This document shows positions 17,381 to 24,707 of a stretch of DNA of 40,238 nucleotides, one piece after another. Within the stretch, counting starts at the first letter, position 1, and each line of letters opens with the position of its first letter. This DNA is from Armatimonadota bacterium. GTDB lineage: Bacteria > Armatimonadota > Fimbriimonadia > Fimbriimonadales > Fimbriimonadaceae. The notes below the pieces were generated by a model. It saw only the letters and a list, made by a program, of their open reading frames with translations. It had not been told where the DNA came from and ran no database searches. The position numbers were made by a program, and so were the translations under genes. The stretch spans positions 1 to 40,238 of the forward strand of contig JAEVZK010000020.1 of assembly GCA_023392285.1 (NCBI GenBank), written 5' to 3'.

Positions 17381-17700
17381 ATGACTCGATTGACCTAGCT
17401 CTTTTCGCTTTAGCAGACCCTACTCGCCGCGAGATTCTGCGGCATCTGGCAATGGGTGAAGCGACGGTAAGCGAGGTCGCCCGTCCGTTGCCGATGTCTC
17501 TGAATGCAGTCTCCAAACACGTCCGAGTGCTTGAAAGCGCGGGCCTCCTCACTCGTCGGCGAGTGTGGCGGGAGCACCACCTCCGCATCAACGACGAACC
17601 GCTGGCTTGGGCGATTGAAGAAATTGAGGCGATCCGAAAAGTCTGGAAGAAACGCTTGGAGCTTCTCGGAGAGGAATTAGATCGACAGGACCAACTATGA
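17377..17700 (+). CDS. ArsR-family transcriptional regulator
   Basis: A 107-residue winged-helix protein: ALADPTRREILRHLAMGEAT, VSEVARPLPMSLNAVSKHVR as recognition helix, VLESAGLLTRRRVWREHH as wing. No metal-binding cysteine motif is visible. It belongs to the ArsR branch usually found directly before an SRPBCC/AHSA1-domain gene, and indeed overlaps one by four bases (ATGA). Its start overlaps the GH43 stop. Ligand unknown. Confidence 0.92.
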   Translation: MNDSIDLALFALADPTRREILRHLAMGEATVSEVARPLPMSLNAVSKHVRVLESAGLLTRRRVWREHHLRINDEPLAWAIEEIEAIRKVWKKRLELLGEELDRQDQL

Positions 17701-18122
17701 ACGACAAGCAAACCATCACCGTCAGCCGCACTTACACGCAATCTTGCGACCGAGTTTTCGCGGCGTGGCTGGATCCCGCCATGACCCGTAAATTCCTCTT
17801 CTGCACCGAGGGCGGAGAGGTCATTAAAACGGAAATCGATCCGAGAGTGGGCGGAAAATTCGAGATCGTGGACCGTCGTGACGGCGTCGATGTGGCCCAC
17901 ATTGGCGAATACATTGAAATTGATCCTCCCAGACGTCTTGTCTTTACGTTCGCTGTCCCCATGTATTCGGCGGAATTAACCACCGTCATCATCGACATTG
18001 AGCCGGTAGGCGACGGTTGCCGCTTGACGCTCACGCAGGAGAACACTCTCCCTGAATGGGCAGAACGAACAACTCACGGTTGGGCCACGATTCTTTCCAC
18101 CCTCGATCAAGTCTTGAGCTAG
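17697..18122 (+). CDS. SRPBCC (AHSA1-like) domain protein
   Basis: A 141-residue single-domain protein of the START-like fold. Typical motifs are ITVSRTYTQSCDRVFAAWLDP near the N-terminus, GEVIKTEIDPRVGGKFEIVD, GEYIEIDPPRRLVFTFA, and ERTTHGWATILSTLDQVL at the end. These proteins have a hydrophobic cavity, and with an ArsR partner commonly form a regulator-plus-binding-protein pair of unknown ligand. The ATGA overlap with the regulator implies translational coupling. Its end overlaps the convergent lipoprotein gene by four bases. Confidence 0.9.
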   Translation: MNDKQTITVSRTYTQSCDRVFAAWLDPAMTRKFLFCTEGGEVIKTEIDPRVGGKFEIVDRRDGVDVAHIGEYIEIDPPRRLVFTFAVPMYSAELTTVIIDIEPVGDGCRLTLTQENTLPEWAERTTHGWATILSTLDQVLS

Positions 18123-19465
18123 AGCTTGTATTTGGGAATCGCCGAATCCTTTCGCGTCTTCTCGGCTGCCGCTTCGCACCGGTCGACAAACTGCTGCGGC
18201 GTCAGTTCCTTGTTCAGCATCGATGTCAGCGCTCCTTCGATGTCCTTTTCCATGTCGGGGTACCAAGTGCGCGCTTGATTGGCCCAAAGATCTTTGGAAG
18301 CCTTCATTGCCGCGGCTGGCTGAACCAGCTCCGGCGGCAGTTTTCCAGCATCGCTGCCGTTAATCGACATCAGCGTCCCCTTCTGCGCGACGAACTCCTC
18401 CGCCTTGGGCAATGAGGTCAAATACTTGTAGAAGGCGATTGCGGCATCCGGATTTTGAGCGTGGCTCGGAATCATCCAAGGCTCGATTCCAATCAGGAGG
18501 GCACTTGGATCACCCTTTCCACCCTCGACCACCGGGGGCAGGAAGAATTCCATCTGTGCGCCCGCAGGCATCGAGTCCTTCATTTCCGAATGTAGCCAGG
18601 ATCCGCACGGAATCATGGCCGCCTTGCCGTTTAGGAACTGAGTCTGAGATTCGGTATGGCTGAGGCCAGTCGCTCCTTCCTGAAAATCGCCCTTGCGATT
18701 CAATTCGTCGATCATCTGCGCCGCCTGCAGCATGGCGGGTGAATTCCAGGCTCCCGGCTCGAGGTTCTGAGCGCTCCGGACTGCCTCCGCACCCCCGATC
18801 GAATATGCCCAAGGAAGGAGCATGCCCTCAATCATGTAATAAGGGTATTGGCCCTGATACGTAATCGGCGCAATCCCCTTCGCTTTAATTTTTTCGCTCA
18901 AAGCAAGTAGCTCCTTGTACGTCTTGGGAACGGTCCAGCCGTTCTTCTTGAAAACCCCTGGGTCGTACCACCAACCCATCGTCATCACGTACAACGGCAG
19001 CATATAGGTCTTGCCGTCCTTCTGGCACAGCTTCAGCACGTTGGAGTTGAACGTCGAGCGCCAGGTTTCCTTGCTTTGATAGGCCGGGCTGTCCAAGGCC
19101 TTGTCGAGCTCCATTAGCTGTCCGTCCTGAACCAGAGCCCACTGATCCATGCCCCAGCCGGGGAACATCAAGTCGGGGGGATTGCCTGCGACCAATCGCG
19201 GCTTCAGCTGCTCCCAAATCCGTGGATTGCCCTCAACGGTGGTCGTGAGTCCGGGATTCTGAGCATCGAATTCCTTTGCCGCCTCTTGGTAGAAATCGAT
19301 TCCGAATCCGCCCTTGAAAGCGGCGACTTCGAGCTTGCCCGTCGGCTTCTCTTCTCCAGTGGGCGCGCTGATCGTCTCGACCGGCTCATTGGAAGAGGTC
19401 GAGGGCCCGCCGCACCCGACAAGCGCCAAGCATAACGCAACGAGGAGAAAGCCAGCAGACTTCAT
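18119..19465 (-). CDS. Carbohydrate ABC transporter substrate-binding lipoprotein (family 1 type)
   Basis: Periplasmic binding protein of the sugar importer family related to maltose- and glucose-binding proteins. The 448-residue protein has a lipoprotein signal with lipobox LVGC (Cys18), then a Ser/Gly linker and the binding fold (VAAFKGGFGIDFYQEAAKEF, KAAMIPCGSWLHSEMKD, IEPWMIPSHAQNPDAAIAFY). ATG 19465 gives the signal; an upstream in-frame start at 19528 would put 21 non-signal residues before it. No permease or ATPase gene is next to it, so it is an orphan that must share a transporter encoded elsewhere. It follows the carotenoid operon on the same strand after 40 bp. Confidence 0.9.
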   Translation of the reverse strand: MKSAGFLLVALCLALVGCGGPSTSSNEPVETISAPTGEEKPTGKLEVAAFKGGFGIDFYQEAAKEFDAQNPGLTTTVEGNPRIWEQLKPRLVAGNPPDLMFPGWGMDQWALVQDGQLMELDKALDSPAYQSKETWRSTFNSNVLKLCQKDGKTYMLPLYVMTMGWWYDPGVFKKNGWTVPKTYKELLALSEKIKAKGIAPITYQGQYPYYMIEGMLLPWAYSIGGAEAVRSAQNLEPGAWNSPAMLQAAQMIDELNRKGDFQEGATGLSHTESQTQFLNGKAAMIPCGSWLHSEMKDSMPAGAQMEFFLPPVVEGGKGDPSALLIGIEPWMIPSHAQNPDAAIAFYKYLTSLPKAEEFVAQKGTLMSINGSDAGKLPPELVQPAAAMKASKDLWANQARTWYPDMEKDIEGALTSMLNKELTPQQFVDRCEAAAEKTRKDSAIPKYKL

Positions 19466-19505
19466 GTCTCCATTGTGCCCGATTGAAGGCTTCAGCGCAA
19501 ATCGG

Positions 19506-20930
19506 TTAGCTGACAAGGTCGGCGGCAAAGCGTCCGCTGAGCGTCACCATCGGCATACCTGCACCGGGCTGCGTCCAACCACCACAGTACGCCAGATTCT
19601 CGATGTGCTCCTGATTCGATCTGGGAAACATGCCCCACAGGCGCTCGCTTTCGCTGAAGCCATAGAGAGATCCGCGGTAGTTGCCATGAGCTTCAGCAAA
19701 GTAGGGTGGAGACTGCCGCCTCTCGAAGATGATGTCCTCGGGACTGATCTCTATTCCCCCTTGCAACAGGCTATCTAGCACCCGATCTCTAAACACACCT
19801 TCCTCGCGTTTCCAATCGGCAACGCCATTCTCCGCCGGTGTCGTAACCGCCGCAAACAAGATGGATTGCCCTGGCGGGCAAGAGGTGGGGTCGAGAGCCC
19901 GAGTGTAGTTCACGTAGACGATCGGTTCGTCAGGAAACTCACCCTTGTGATAGAGCTGTTCAAAACTCCTCTCGAAGTCAGTTGGAATGAAGAGGTTGTG
20001 ATGCTCCAGTTGCGAGCACGTATGGCGCAAACCGGTTTGAAGCGTAAAGTAACTGTAGCTGGGAGGTCGAGATTCGTCTTCCCCTAAAGTTAAGTTCTCT
20101 ACGTTGCAAATATAAGCGTCCGCACGCTCCTTTTCTCCATCGCTCAGCCTTACCGCCGCCACCCGATCTCCCTCAAGATCGAGTCCTGCGACATGTTGGT
20201 TGAATCGAAATTCCACCCCCAACTCGACTGCCAAGCGATAAAACGCCGCCGGAATGGCACGGACACCGCCGACCGGAAAGAAGCTTCCGTGCCGAAGCAT
20301 ATAAAACGGGATAAACAGACCGGAAGGCGACTTGGCCTCGTAGCTCTGGCCGCTGTAAGAAGGGAACCCGTAGAAGAACGCCTTGACCAGAGGCGACTCG
20401 AACAAATTGTCCACGATATCCTTGTATCGTTTCAGCGGATTGAGTTTCAATCCAAACTTCAGTAGATTCATGTCGAGCAGTTGGGAGGGGCGGCTGAACG
20501 GATGATCGTAGATGGTTTTGTCCAACGCGGGCTCAAGGCTGCCGAGCTTATCGAGAAGTCGCCCAAGTTGCTGAGCATCCCTGGGGGCGAACGACGACAG
20601 GAGCTTGAGACATTCCCCCTCGTCCGCCGGAAGGTCGATCAAATTGTCTTTGCCAAAGAAAATACGAGACAGGATGGGGAGCCTTTGAAAGTGCAGATAA
20701 TCTTCCATCCTTCCGCCGGCTCTTCGAAAGACGCTCTCGTAAATTTCGGGCAATATGATGATCGAAGGGCCCGGATCGAGGTGAAAGCCTTCCATGGTGA
20801 TTCCGGCCGCTTTCCCGCCCGGCACTCCAGACTTCTCAAGCACGAGAACTTCGTTTCCATTGAGTCGAGCGTGAATCGCCGCGCTCAGACCGCCCATTCC
20901 TGCGCCAATCACAATGATCTGCTTAGCCAT
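19506..20930 (-). CDS. FAD-dependent carotenoid desaturase/oxidase, CrtD/CrtN/CrtP-like
   Basis: A 474-residue flavoprotein of the CrtI superfamily, the second in this cluster. The N-terminal FAD motif is VIGAGMGGLSAAIHARLNG followed by VLEKSGVPGGKAAG. The C-terminal signature is GGWTQPGAGMPMVTLSGR. It differs from the other desaturase, so it probably acts on a later intermediate: the 3,4-desaturation typical of CrtD after CruF hydration, or oxidation as in CrtP of C30 pathways. The start ATG at 20930 directly abuts the TAG that ends the out-of-frame crtB tail, so its translation was probably coupled to full-length crtB. It is the last gene of the operon. Confidence 0.85.
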   Translation of the reverse strand: MAKQIIVIGAGMGGLSAAIHARLNGNEVLVLEKSGVPGGKAAGITMEGFHLDPGPSIIILPEIYESVFRRAGGRMEDYLHFQRLPILSRIFFGKDNLIDLPADEGECLKLLSSFAPRDAQQLGRLLDKLGSLEPALDKTIYDHPFSRPSQLLDMNLLKFGLKLNPLKRYKDIVDNLFESPLVKAFFYGFPSYSGQSYEAKSPSGLFIPFYMLRHGSFFPVGGVRAIPAAFYRLAVELGVEFRFNQHVAGLDLEGDRVAAVRLSDGEKERADAYICNVENLTLGEDESRPPSYSYFTLQTGLRHTCSQLEHHNLFIPTDFERSFEQLYHKGEFPDEPIVYVNYTRALDPTSCPPGQSILFAAVTTPAENGVADWKREEGVFRDRVLDSLLQGGIEISPEDIIFERRQSPPYFAEAHGNYRGSLYGFSESERLWGMFPRSNQEHIENLAYCGGWTQPGAGMPMVTLSGRFAADLVS

Positions 20931-21077
20931 CTAGCGCCTCGCCGGAAGTAACCTCGGAAGGAGGGCTACTTGTAGAGCTCGGTTGATCTTATGCAGCCGT
21001 GTCGTCCGGGCTCTCTTCGCGAAGACGTCGCAACCCTGTTTCTCAATGCAATCCAAAATCTCGGAATAGAGAATGCG
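20931..21077 (-). pseudogene. crtB: Displaced C-terminal segment of crtB (frameshifted)
   Basis: This frame encodes 48 residues after a one-base offset from the crtB frame: RILYSEILDCIEKQG followed by CDVFAKRARTTRLHKINRAL and ending LLPARR. It is the expected C-terminus of a phytoene synthase (Y-x-x-I-L-x-x-I-E, then D-V-F-x-x-R-A and K-I). It is joined to the upstream frame at AGC-T-CGC, with the extra T at 21078. It ends in TAG at 20933-20931, directly before the ATG of the next gene. Either two bases (for example GC) were lost or one was gained near 21078. It has no start codon of its own. Confidence 0.85.
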
Positions 21078-21840
21078 AGCTAATGAGGACGGCCTTTCTC
21101 ATGTCTTCCGGCAGCTTCGCGATTCCATCGTCGGAGTAGCGGTACATCTCGCGAGCGCGCGCAATCTCAAACTCCATCAACTCGCGAAATTGTGGCTTGA
21201 AACGCCTGTCGAGCAGGTCCTCTTCACGAACTCCAAAGCGGTCCAAGTCTTCCAACGGAAGATAAACGCGGTCGCGCTCTAAATCTTCGCTGACGTCGCG
21301 CAGGAAGTTCGTGAGCTGCATCGCCTCTCCAAGCGCTTTGGCACGCTCCAGAGTGTCCGCTTCGAGGGGGCCGCCCATCGCATAGGTCATCATAACGCCA
21401 ACCGCACTTGCGCTGCCTCGCATATATTTCCGGAGCGCTTCGTAAGTCTGATATCGGCGAACACAAAGGTCCATCTCCATTGCGTCGATGAACCAATGAG
21501 CTTCCTGAACAGGGATATTCGTCTCCCGGAGCACATCGACGAACGCCCGCATCGCGAAATGATCCGGCACTTTCCCTGCGCGCCCATCCTCTAGCATCCT
21601 TCGCCAATCGAGGAGCAGATCCTGTTGCTGGGTCAAGGACAGCGGGCCGGGGTTATCTACCCACTCGTCGGCGACCCGCACGAACGCATAGATGGCATGC
21701 ACCCGGCGTCGGATTTCAGGGGGAAAGCGCAGAGTTGCGCAGTAATAGGTCGTTCCATGCTTTCGGTGCAGCCGACGACAATGCTCGTAATCTTCAGCAG
21801 AGGCAAATCGGATCACCGTTTCAGCCTCCGCATGTCCCAT
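21043..21840 (-). CDS. crtB: Phytoene/squalene synthase-type head-to-head prenyl synthase, frameshifted near its end
   Basis: Enzymes of this family condense two GGPP (phytoene) or two FPP (dehydrosqualene). The frame gives 265 residues. The first Asp-rich motif is ADEWVD (Asp58, Asp62) and the second LTNFLRDVSEDLERDRVYLP around residue 180. All catalytic motifs are therefore present. The last 11 residues (from SHSLFRDFGLH) do not match the family. The true ending is in another frame (20931-21077), and joining them gives about 302 residues, the normal length. The gene overlaps the acyltransferase by 28 bp. The break may be a real inactivation, programmed shifting, or a sequencing/assembly error. 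Confidence 0.9.
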   Translation of the reverse strand: MGHAEAETVIRFASAEDYEHCRRLHRKHGTTYYCATLRFPPEIRRRVHAIYAFVRVADEWVDNPGPLSLTQQQDLLLDWRRMLEDGRAGKVPDHFAMRAFVDVLRETNIPVQEAHWFIDAMEMDLCVRRYQTYEALRKYMRGSASAVGVMMTYAMGGPLEADTLERAKALGEAMQLTNFLRDVSEDLERDRVYLPLEDLDRFGVREEDLLDRRFKPQFRELMEFEIARAREMYRYSDDGIAKLPEDMRKAVLISSHSLFRDFGLH

Positions 21841-22478
21841 CGTTGATTCACGTCAGCCGTGCCGCGAACCAAGACTTCAAAGTTTTGGTCTTCTCGCACG
21901 TGGACGGTAAGCGCCTCCAACTCCCGCTCAAGACGCCGCCGCAAATCGCCCAAGTCAGTGAACTTTGACGGTTCGCCAAGCGATAGATACGCCTGCGGCC
22001 GCTCGTGCAGTGACATGTCGTAGACAATCGCCAGCGGTACGAAGACAGCGTTTGGAACCCGCTCGCCGATGACCTGCAAAGCGCGGCCAAGCGGCAGAAT
22101 CTCCGGGGCACGATGAAGGGTGCCCTCCGCGAAAATTAAGAGGCTCCGCTTTTCATCTCGCATCAGTCGCAATGTGCGACGGATGGTCGTAATCCTACGA
22201 GCCGCATCATCGAGCGGGAAAGGCATCCCGCCGACAAAGCGAAACAGGGGAAAGGCATCGAACTCTTGAATCCAATCGACCGCTTCGATCTTTAAGCGCT
22301 GAAGCAGGTGGAAGGCCAGGTATCCGTCATGCCATCCGTGATGGTTCGCATAGAGAACAGCGGGGGTGTAGATCGCCGGTATCTCTCGATAGAGCAGGAC
22401 GGAATGAAATCTCTGCCGGACCGACCGACGAATCATGCTCCCAACCAGGCGTCCGATTAGCCCCCGCTCCTGATTCAT
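21813..22478 (-). CDS. PlsC-like acyltransferase of the carotenoid cluster
   Basis: A 221-residue acyltransferase of the lysophospholipid/PlsC fold. Motif HX4D is visible as NHHGWHD (His46, Asp51), and the FAEGT motif follows as LLIFAEGTLHR, with FRFVGGMPFPLDD between them. In a carotenoid cluster with a glycosyltransferase it most likely esterifies the carotenoid sugar with a fatty acid, as CrtO of staphyloxanthin or CruD of chlorobactene do. The start ATG 22478 overlaps the crtI stop (ATGA); a longer in-frame extension to 22694 lies inside crtI and is rejected. A phospholipid acyltransferase is the alternative. Confidence 0.85.
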   Translation of the reverse strand: MNQERGLIGRLVGSMIRRSVRQRFHSVLLYREIPAIYTPAVLYANHHGWHDGYLAFHLLQRLKIEAVDWIQEFDAFPLFRFVGGMPFPLDDAARRITTIRRTLRLMRDEKRSLLIFAEGTLHRAPEILPLGRALQVIGERVPNAVFVPLAIVYDMSLHERPQAYLSLGEPSKFTDLGDLRRRLERELEALTVHVREDQNFEVLVRGTADVNQRWDMRRLKR

Positions 22479-23932
22479 TTGGCGATCACTCCTTGGCTGA
22501 TCAAACGCTGCTCGACCAGTTCTGCCGAGATCAATACCATCGGCAGTCCGTTTCCGGGCACGGTGCTGGCGCCCACGTAAAAGACCTTTGGATCGCGTCG
22601 ATCCCAGTTCGCGGGGCGCATGAACGCGCTCTGGAACAGATCGTGGCTGATGCCGAATGCCGCTCCCTTTTCCAAGTTCAGCTCCGATTCCCAATCCCGC
22701 GGAGTCCGCCGCTTCTCGCCCCTGATGCGACTCGGATCGAAGCTCGACGAGGCCGATAATCGCCTAAATGCCGCCCGAACTAGATTCTCCTCCACCTCCG
22801 CACTGAACTCCCGGTCGAGATTTGGGCAAGGGATCAGAAGGAACAAGTTGAGATGGCCTTCCGGAGCTGCGTCAGGATCGCTTCGTTTCGATACGCAGGC
22901 ATAGAACGCAGGGTCATCAGGCATCCCGGTGTCGCCGTGCTGAAAAACCGCATCTAGATTGCCTCGAAAATTTGCCCCGAACAGGACGTTGTGGTGCACC
23001 AGCTCAGGGATGTCGCCTTCATAGTCGAGGTAAAGCACCAGAGCAGAGCATGAATACCGCAGCTTTCGAGCCTCCCCCGGCCCTAAAAGTTCGCGACGCG
23101 CGTAAGGCATATCTGCATTGCAAATCACCGCGTCATAGTCGAGCGAGTGTCCATCTTCGAGCAAGACTCGACCACTGTCGACGCGCTTCACGGGCGTCTT
23201 GACTTTGATTTCGCAGCCTCTGTTCTTGGCAAGTTCTGCGATTTGGACGGCGATGGAAGGGAGCCCGCCTTGCGGATAGAAGATGCCTTCGCCATATTCC
23301 ATGTGCGCAAGCGTGGCGTAAACCCAAGGAGCATGGAAAGGCGACAAGCCCAAATACATGGTTTGGAACGAGAAGAGCATCCTGACGCGCTCATCCTCAA
23401 AGCGATAATGGACCCGCCGGGCCAAATTGGACAGCATGTGGTGGCGAACGACCCTTGTGAGCTGAGGCGGTGAACCCCAATCAAAAAACCTCTCGAAATT
23501 GTTTCGCACGAAATGTGGAACTGCTTCGTCGTACAGCGCCGAGATCTCTCGTAAAAATCCCTTGAATTTCTTTGCGTCTTTGAGCGAAAAGGTCGCAATC
23601 CGATTCTCCATCTCATCCGCGTCTGTAGTCGCGTCGATTCGGTTTCCATCGCTGAAGAACACGCGGTAAGTCGGCGAGCAAAGCTGAATGGGCACAAGCG
23701 CCTCAAAATCCTCACCAACGTCCGCAAAAAGTCTTCTGAACGGGTCGAGCATCATGAGGAGCGTCGGGCCTCCATCGAATCGACACTCGTTGACGGTTTC
23801 CTGCCGATTGCGGCCGCCAAGTTGGTCCGTCTTTTCGAACACGGTCACCTGATGGCCGCGATGAGCGAGCCGCAACGCTGTGGCCAGGCCTCCCATGCCT
23901 GCACCCACCACGGCAAAGCGCTTCCGCTCCAT
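22475..23932 (-). CDS. crtI: Phytoene desaturase, CrtI type
   Basis: FAD-dependent desaturase that introduces double bases into the polyene of phytoene (or dehydrosqualene). The 485-residue protein begins with the dinucleotide-binding motif VVGAGMGGLATALRLAHRGH and VFEKTDQLGG. A central signature FSFQTMYLGLSPFHAPWVYA with EGIFYPQGGLPSIA, and the C-terminal VGASTVPGNGLPMVLISAEL, are typical of CrtI. It starts two bases after the cruF stop codon and overlaps the acyltransferase by four bases. Product (lycopene, neurosporene or a C30 equivalent) cannot be told from sequence alone. Confidence 0.9.
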   Translation of the reverse strand: MERKRFAVVGAGMGGLATALRLAHRGHQVTVFEKTDQLGGRNRQETVNECRFDGGPTLLMMLDPFRRLFADVGEDFEALVPIQLCSPTYRVFFSDGNRIDATTDADEMENRIATFSLKDAKKFKGFLREISALYDEAVPHFVRNNFERFFDWGSPPQLTRVVRHHMLSNLARRVHYRFEDERVRMLFSFQTMYLGLSPFHAPWVYATLAHMEYGEGIFYPQGGLPSIAVQIAELAKNRGCEIKVKTPVKRVDSGRVLLEDGHSLDYDAVICNADMPYARRELLGPGEARKLRYSCSALVLYLDYEGDIPELVHHNVLFGANFRGNLDAVFQHGDTGMPDDPAFYACVSKRSDPDAAPEGHLNLFLLIPCPNLDREFSAEVEENLVRAAFRRLSASSSFDPSRIRGEKRRTPRDWESELNLEKGAAFGISHDLFQSAFMRPANWDRRDPKVFYVGASTVPGNGLPMVLISAELVEQRLISQGVIAK

Positions 23933-23933
23933 T

Positions 23934-24686
23934 CTACATATTACGCGGCGGTGATGTTTTGATCGGCAAAACTCTTCCTAAAACCCACAGTCCGAGGCTG
24001 AAGAACAAGAGGAGAAACCAAGCCAGGCTCATGAACTGAGTGATGCCGGCGATCGCAAGAAACGCACAAAAGTAGGACAGGACATGGGCGGCTGAGGCGT
24101 CGATATCCTTCTTCTTCTGAGTAGAAGCCAGGATCAGTCCTGCAATGAGAGAGATGAATAGCCAGCCCACGAAATTGGAAGCGGGAGCTCCAAAAAATCC
24201 TCCATGCTGGTGCCACTCCCAGTACTTGAACACGTGAGTCATCGCCAACTCCATCGGCATATCGATCAGGGCCGATAGGAACGCGCCCGCCAACGCCGCC
24301 GGCAGCGGTGCCATGAGCCTCCGAAGAGAGAGAAAACTCGCTCCCGCGATCATGAGCCAGGCGAACGGAAGGAGCAGAGGGAATAAATGCTGCCCCAGCT
24401 GGATCGTCGGCCACCAGTTTTGCGTGTACTCGTAACGTCCAAAAGGAATTCCGGTGAACAGGCCTGCCAGCTCAGCCACGGTGCCCACCGCGAACAATCC
24501 GAAAACCGAGGCAAGGCTGGTGATCTGGCGAATCACGCACACCGCACCGAGTACGATGAGGAGGGCACCGCTTAACGGTGCGATAAAACCAGGATCGGAA
24601 TGGAAAATTCTGGAGAAAAGAGTTCCGCAGATTGAGAAAACGACGAGGCCGGTAAACAGGTTAAAGGCCCAACTGTCTCTCCCCAT
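23934..24686 (-). CDS. cruF: CruF-family carotenoid hydratase, membrane protein
   Basis: CruF proteins hydrate the terminal double bond of an acyclic carotenoid end (1'-hydroxylation), allowing a sugar to be attached. The 250-residue protein has about seven hydrophobic segments. The family pattern is visible: GRYEYTQNWWPTIQLGQHLF, then PLLLPFAWLMIAG, an aspartate helix SALIDMPMELAM, and WEWHQHGGFFGAPASNFVGW. It is the first gene of the minus-strand carotenoid operon and is divergent from a CruG-like glycosyltransferase with only 21 bp between starts. The same pairing exists in cyanobacteria. Confidence 0.85.
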   Translation of the reverse strand: MGRDSWAFNLFTGLVVFSICGTLFSRIFHSDPGFIAPLSGALLIVLGAVCVIRQITSLASVFGLFAVGTVAELAGLFTGIPFGRYEYTQNWWPTIQLGQHLFPLLLPFAWLMIAGASFLSLRRLMAPLPAALAGAFLSALIDMPMELAMTHVFKYWEWHQHGGFFGAPASNFVGWLFISLIAGLILASTQKKKDIDASAAHVLSYFCAFLAIAGITQFMSLAWFLLLFFSLGLWVLGRVLPIKTSPPRNM

Positions 24687-24694
24687 CGAACCAG

Positions 24695-24700
24695 AAGATA
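24695..24700 (-). promoter_or_regulatory. -10-like hexamer before cruF, within the divergent 21 bp gap
   Basis: On the minus strand TATCTT ends eight bases before the cruF ATG at 24686. Its -35 region would lie inside the first codons of the divergent glycosyltransferase gene. This implies that expression of the two divergent genes is physically interlinked. Confidence 0.4.
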
Positions 24701-24707
24701 CCCGCCG

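Noticed and set aside
22479..22694. Longer N-terminus for the acyltransferase
   Set aside because: The extension lies inside crtI and lacks family similarity; ATG 22478 overlaps the crtI stop by four bases as usual in operons.
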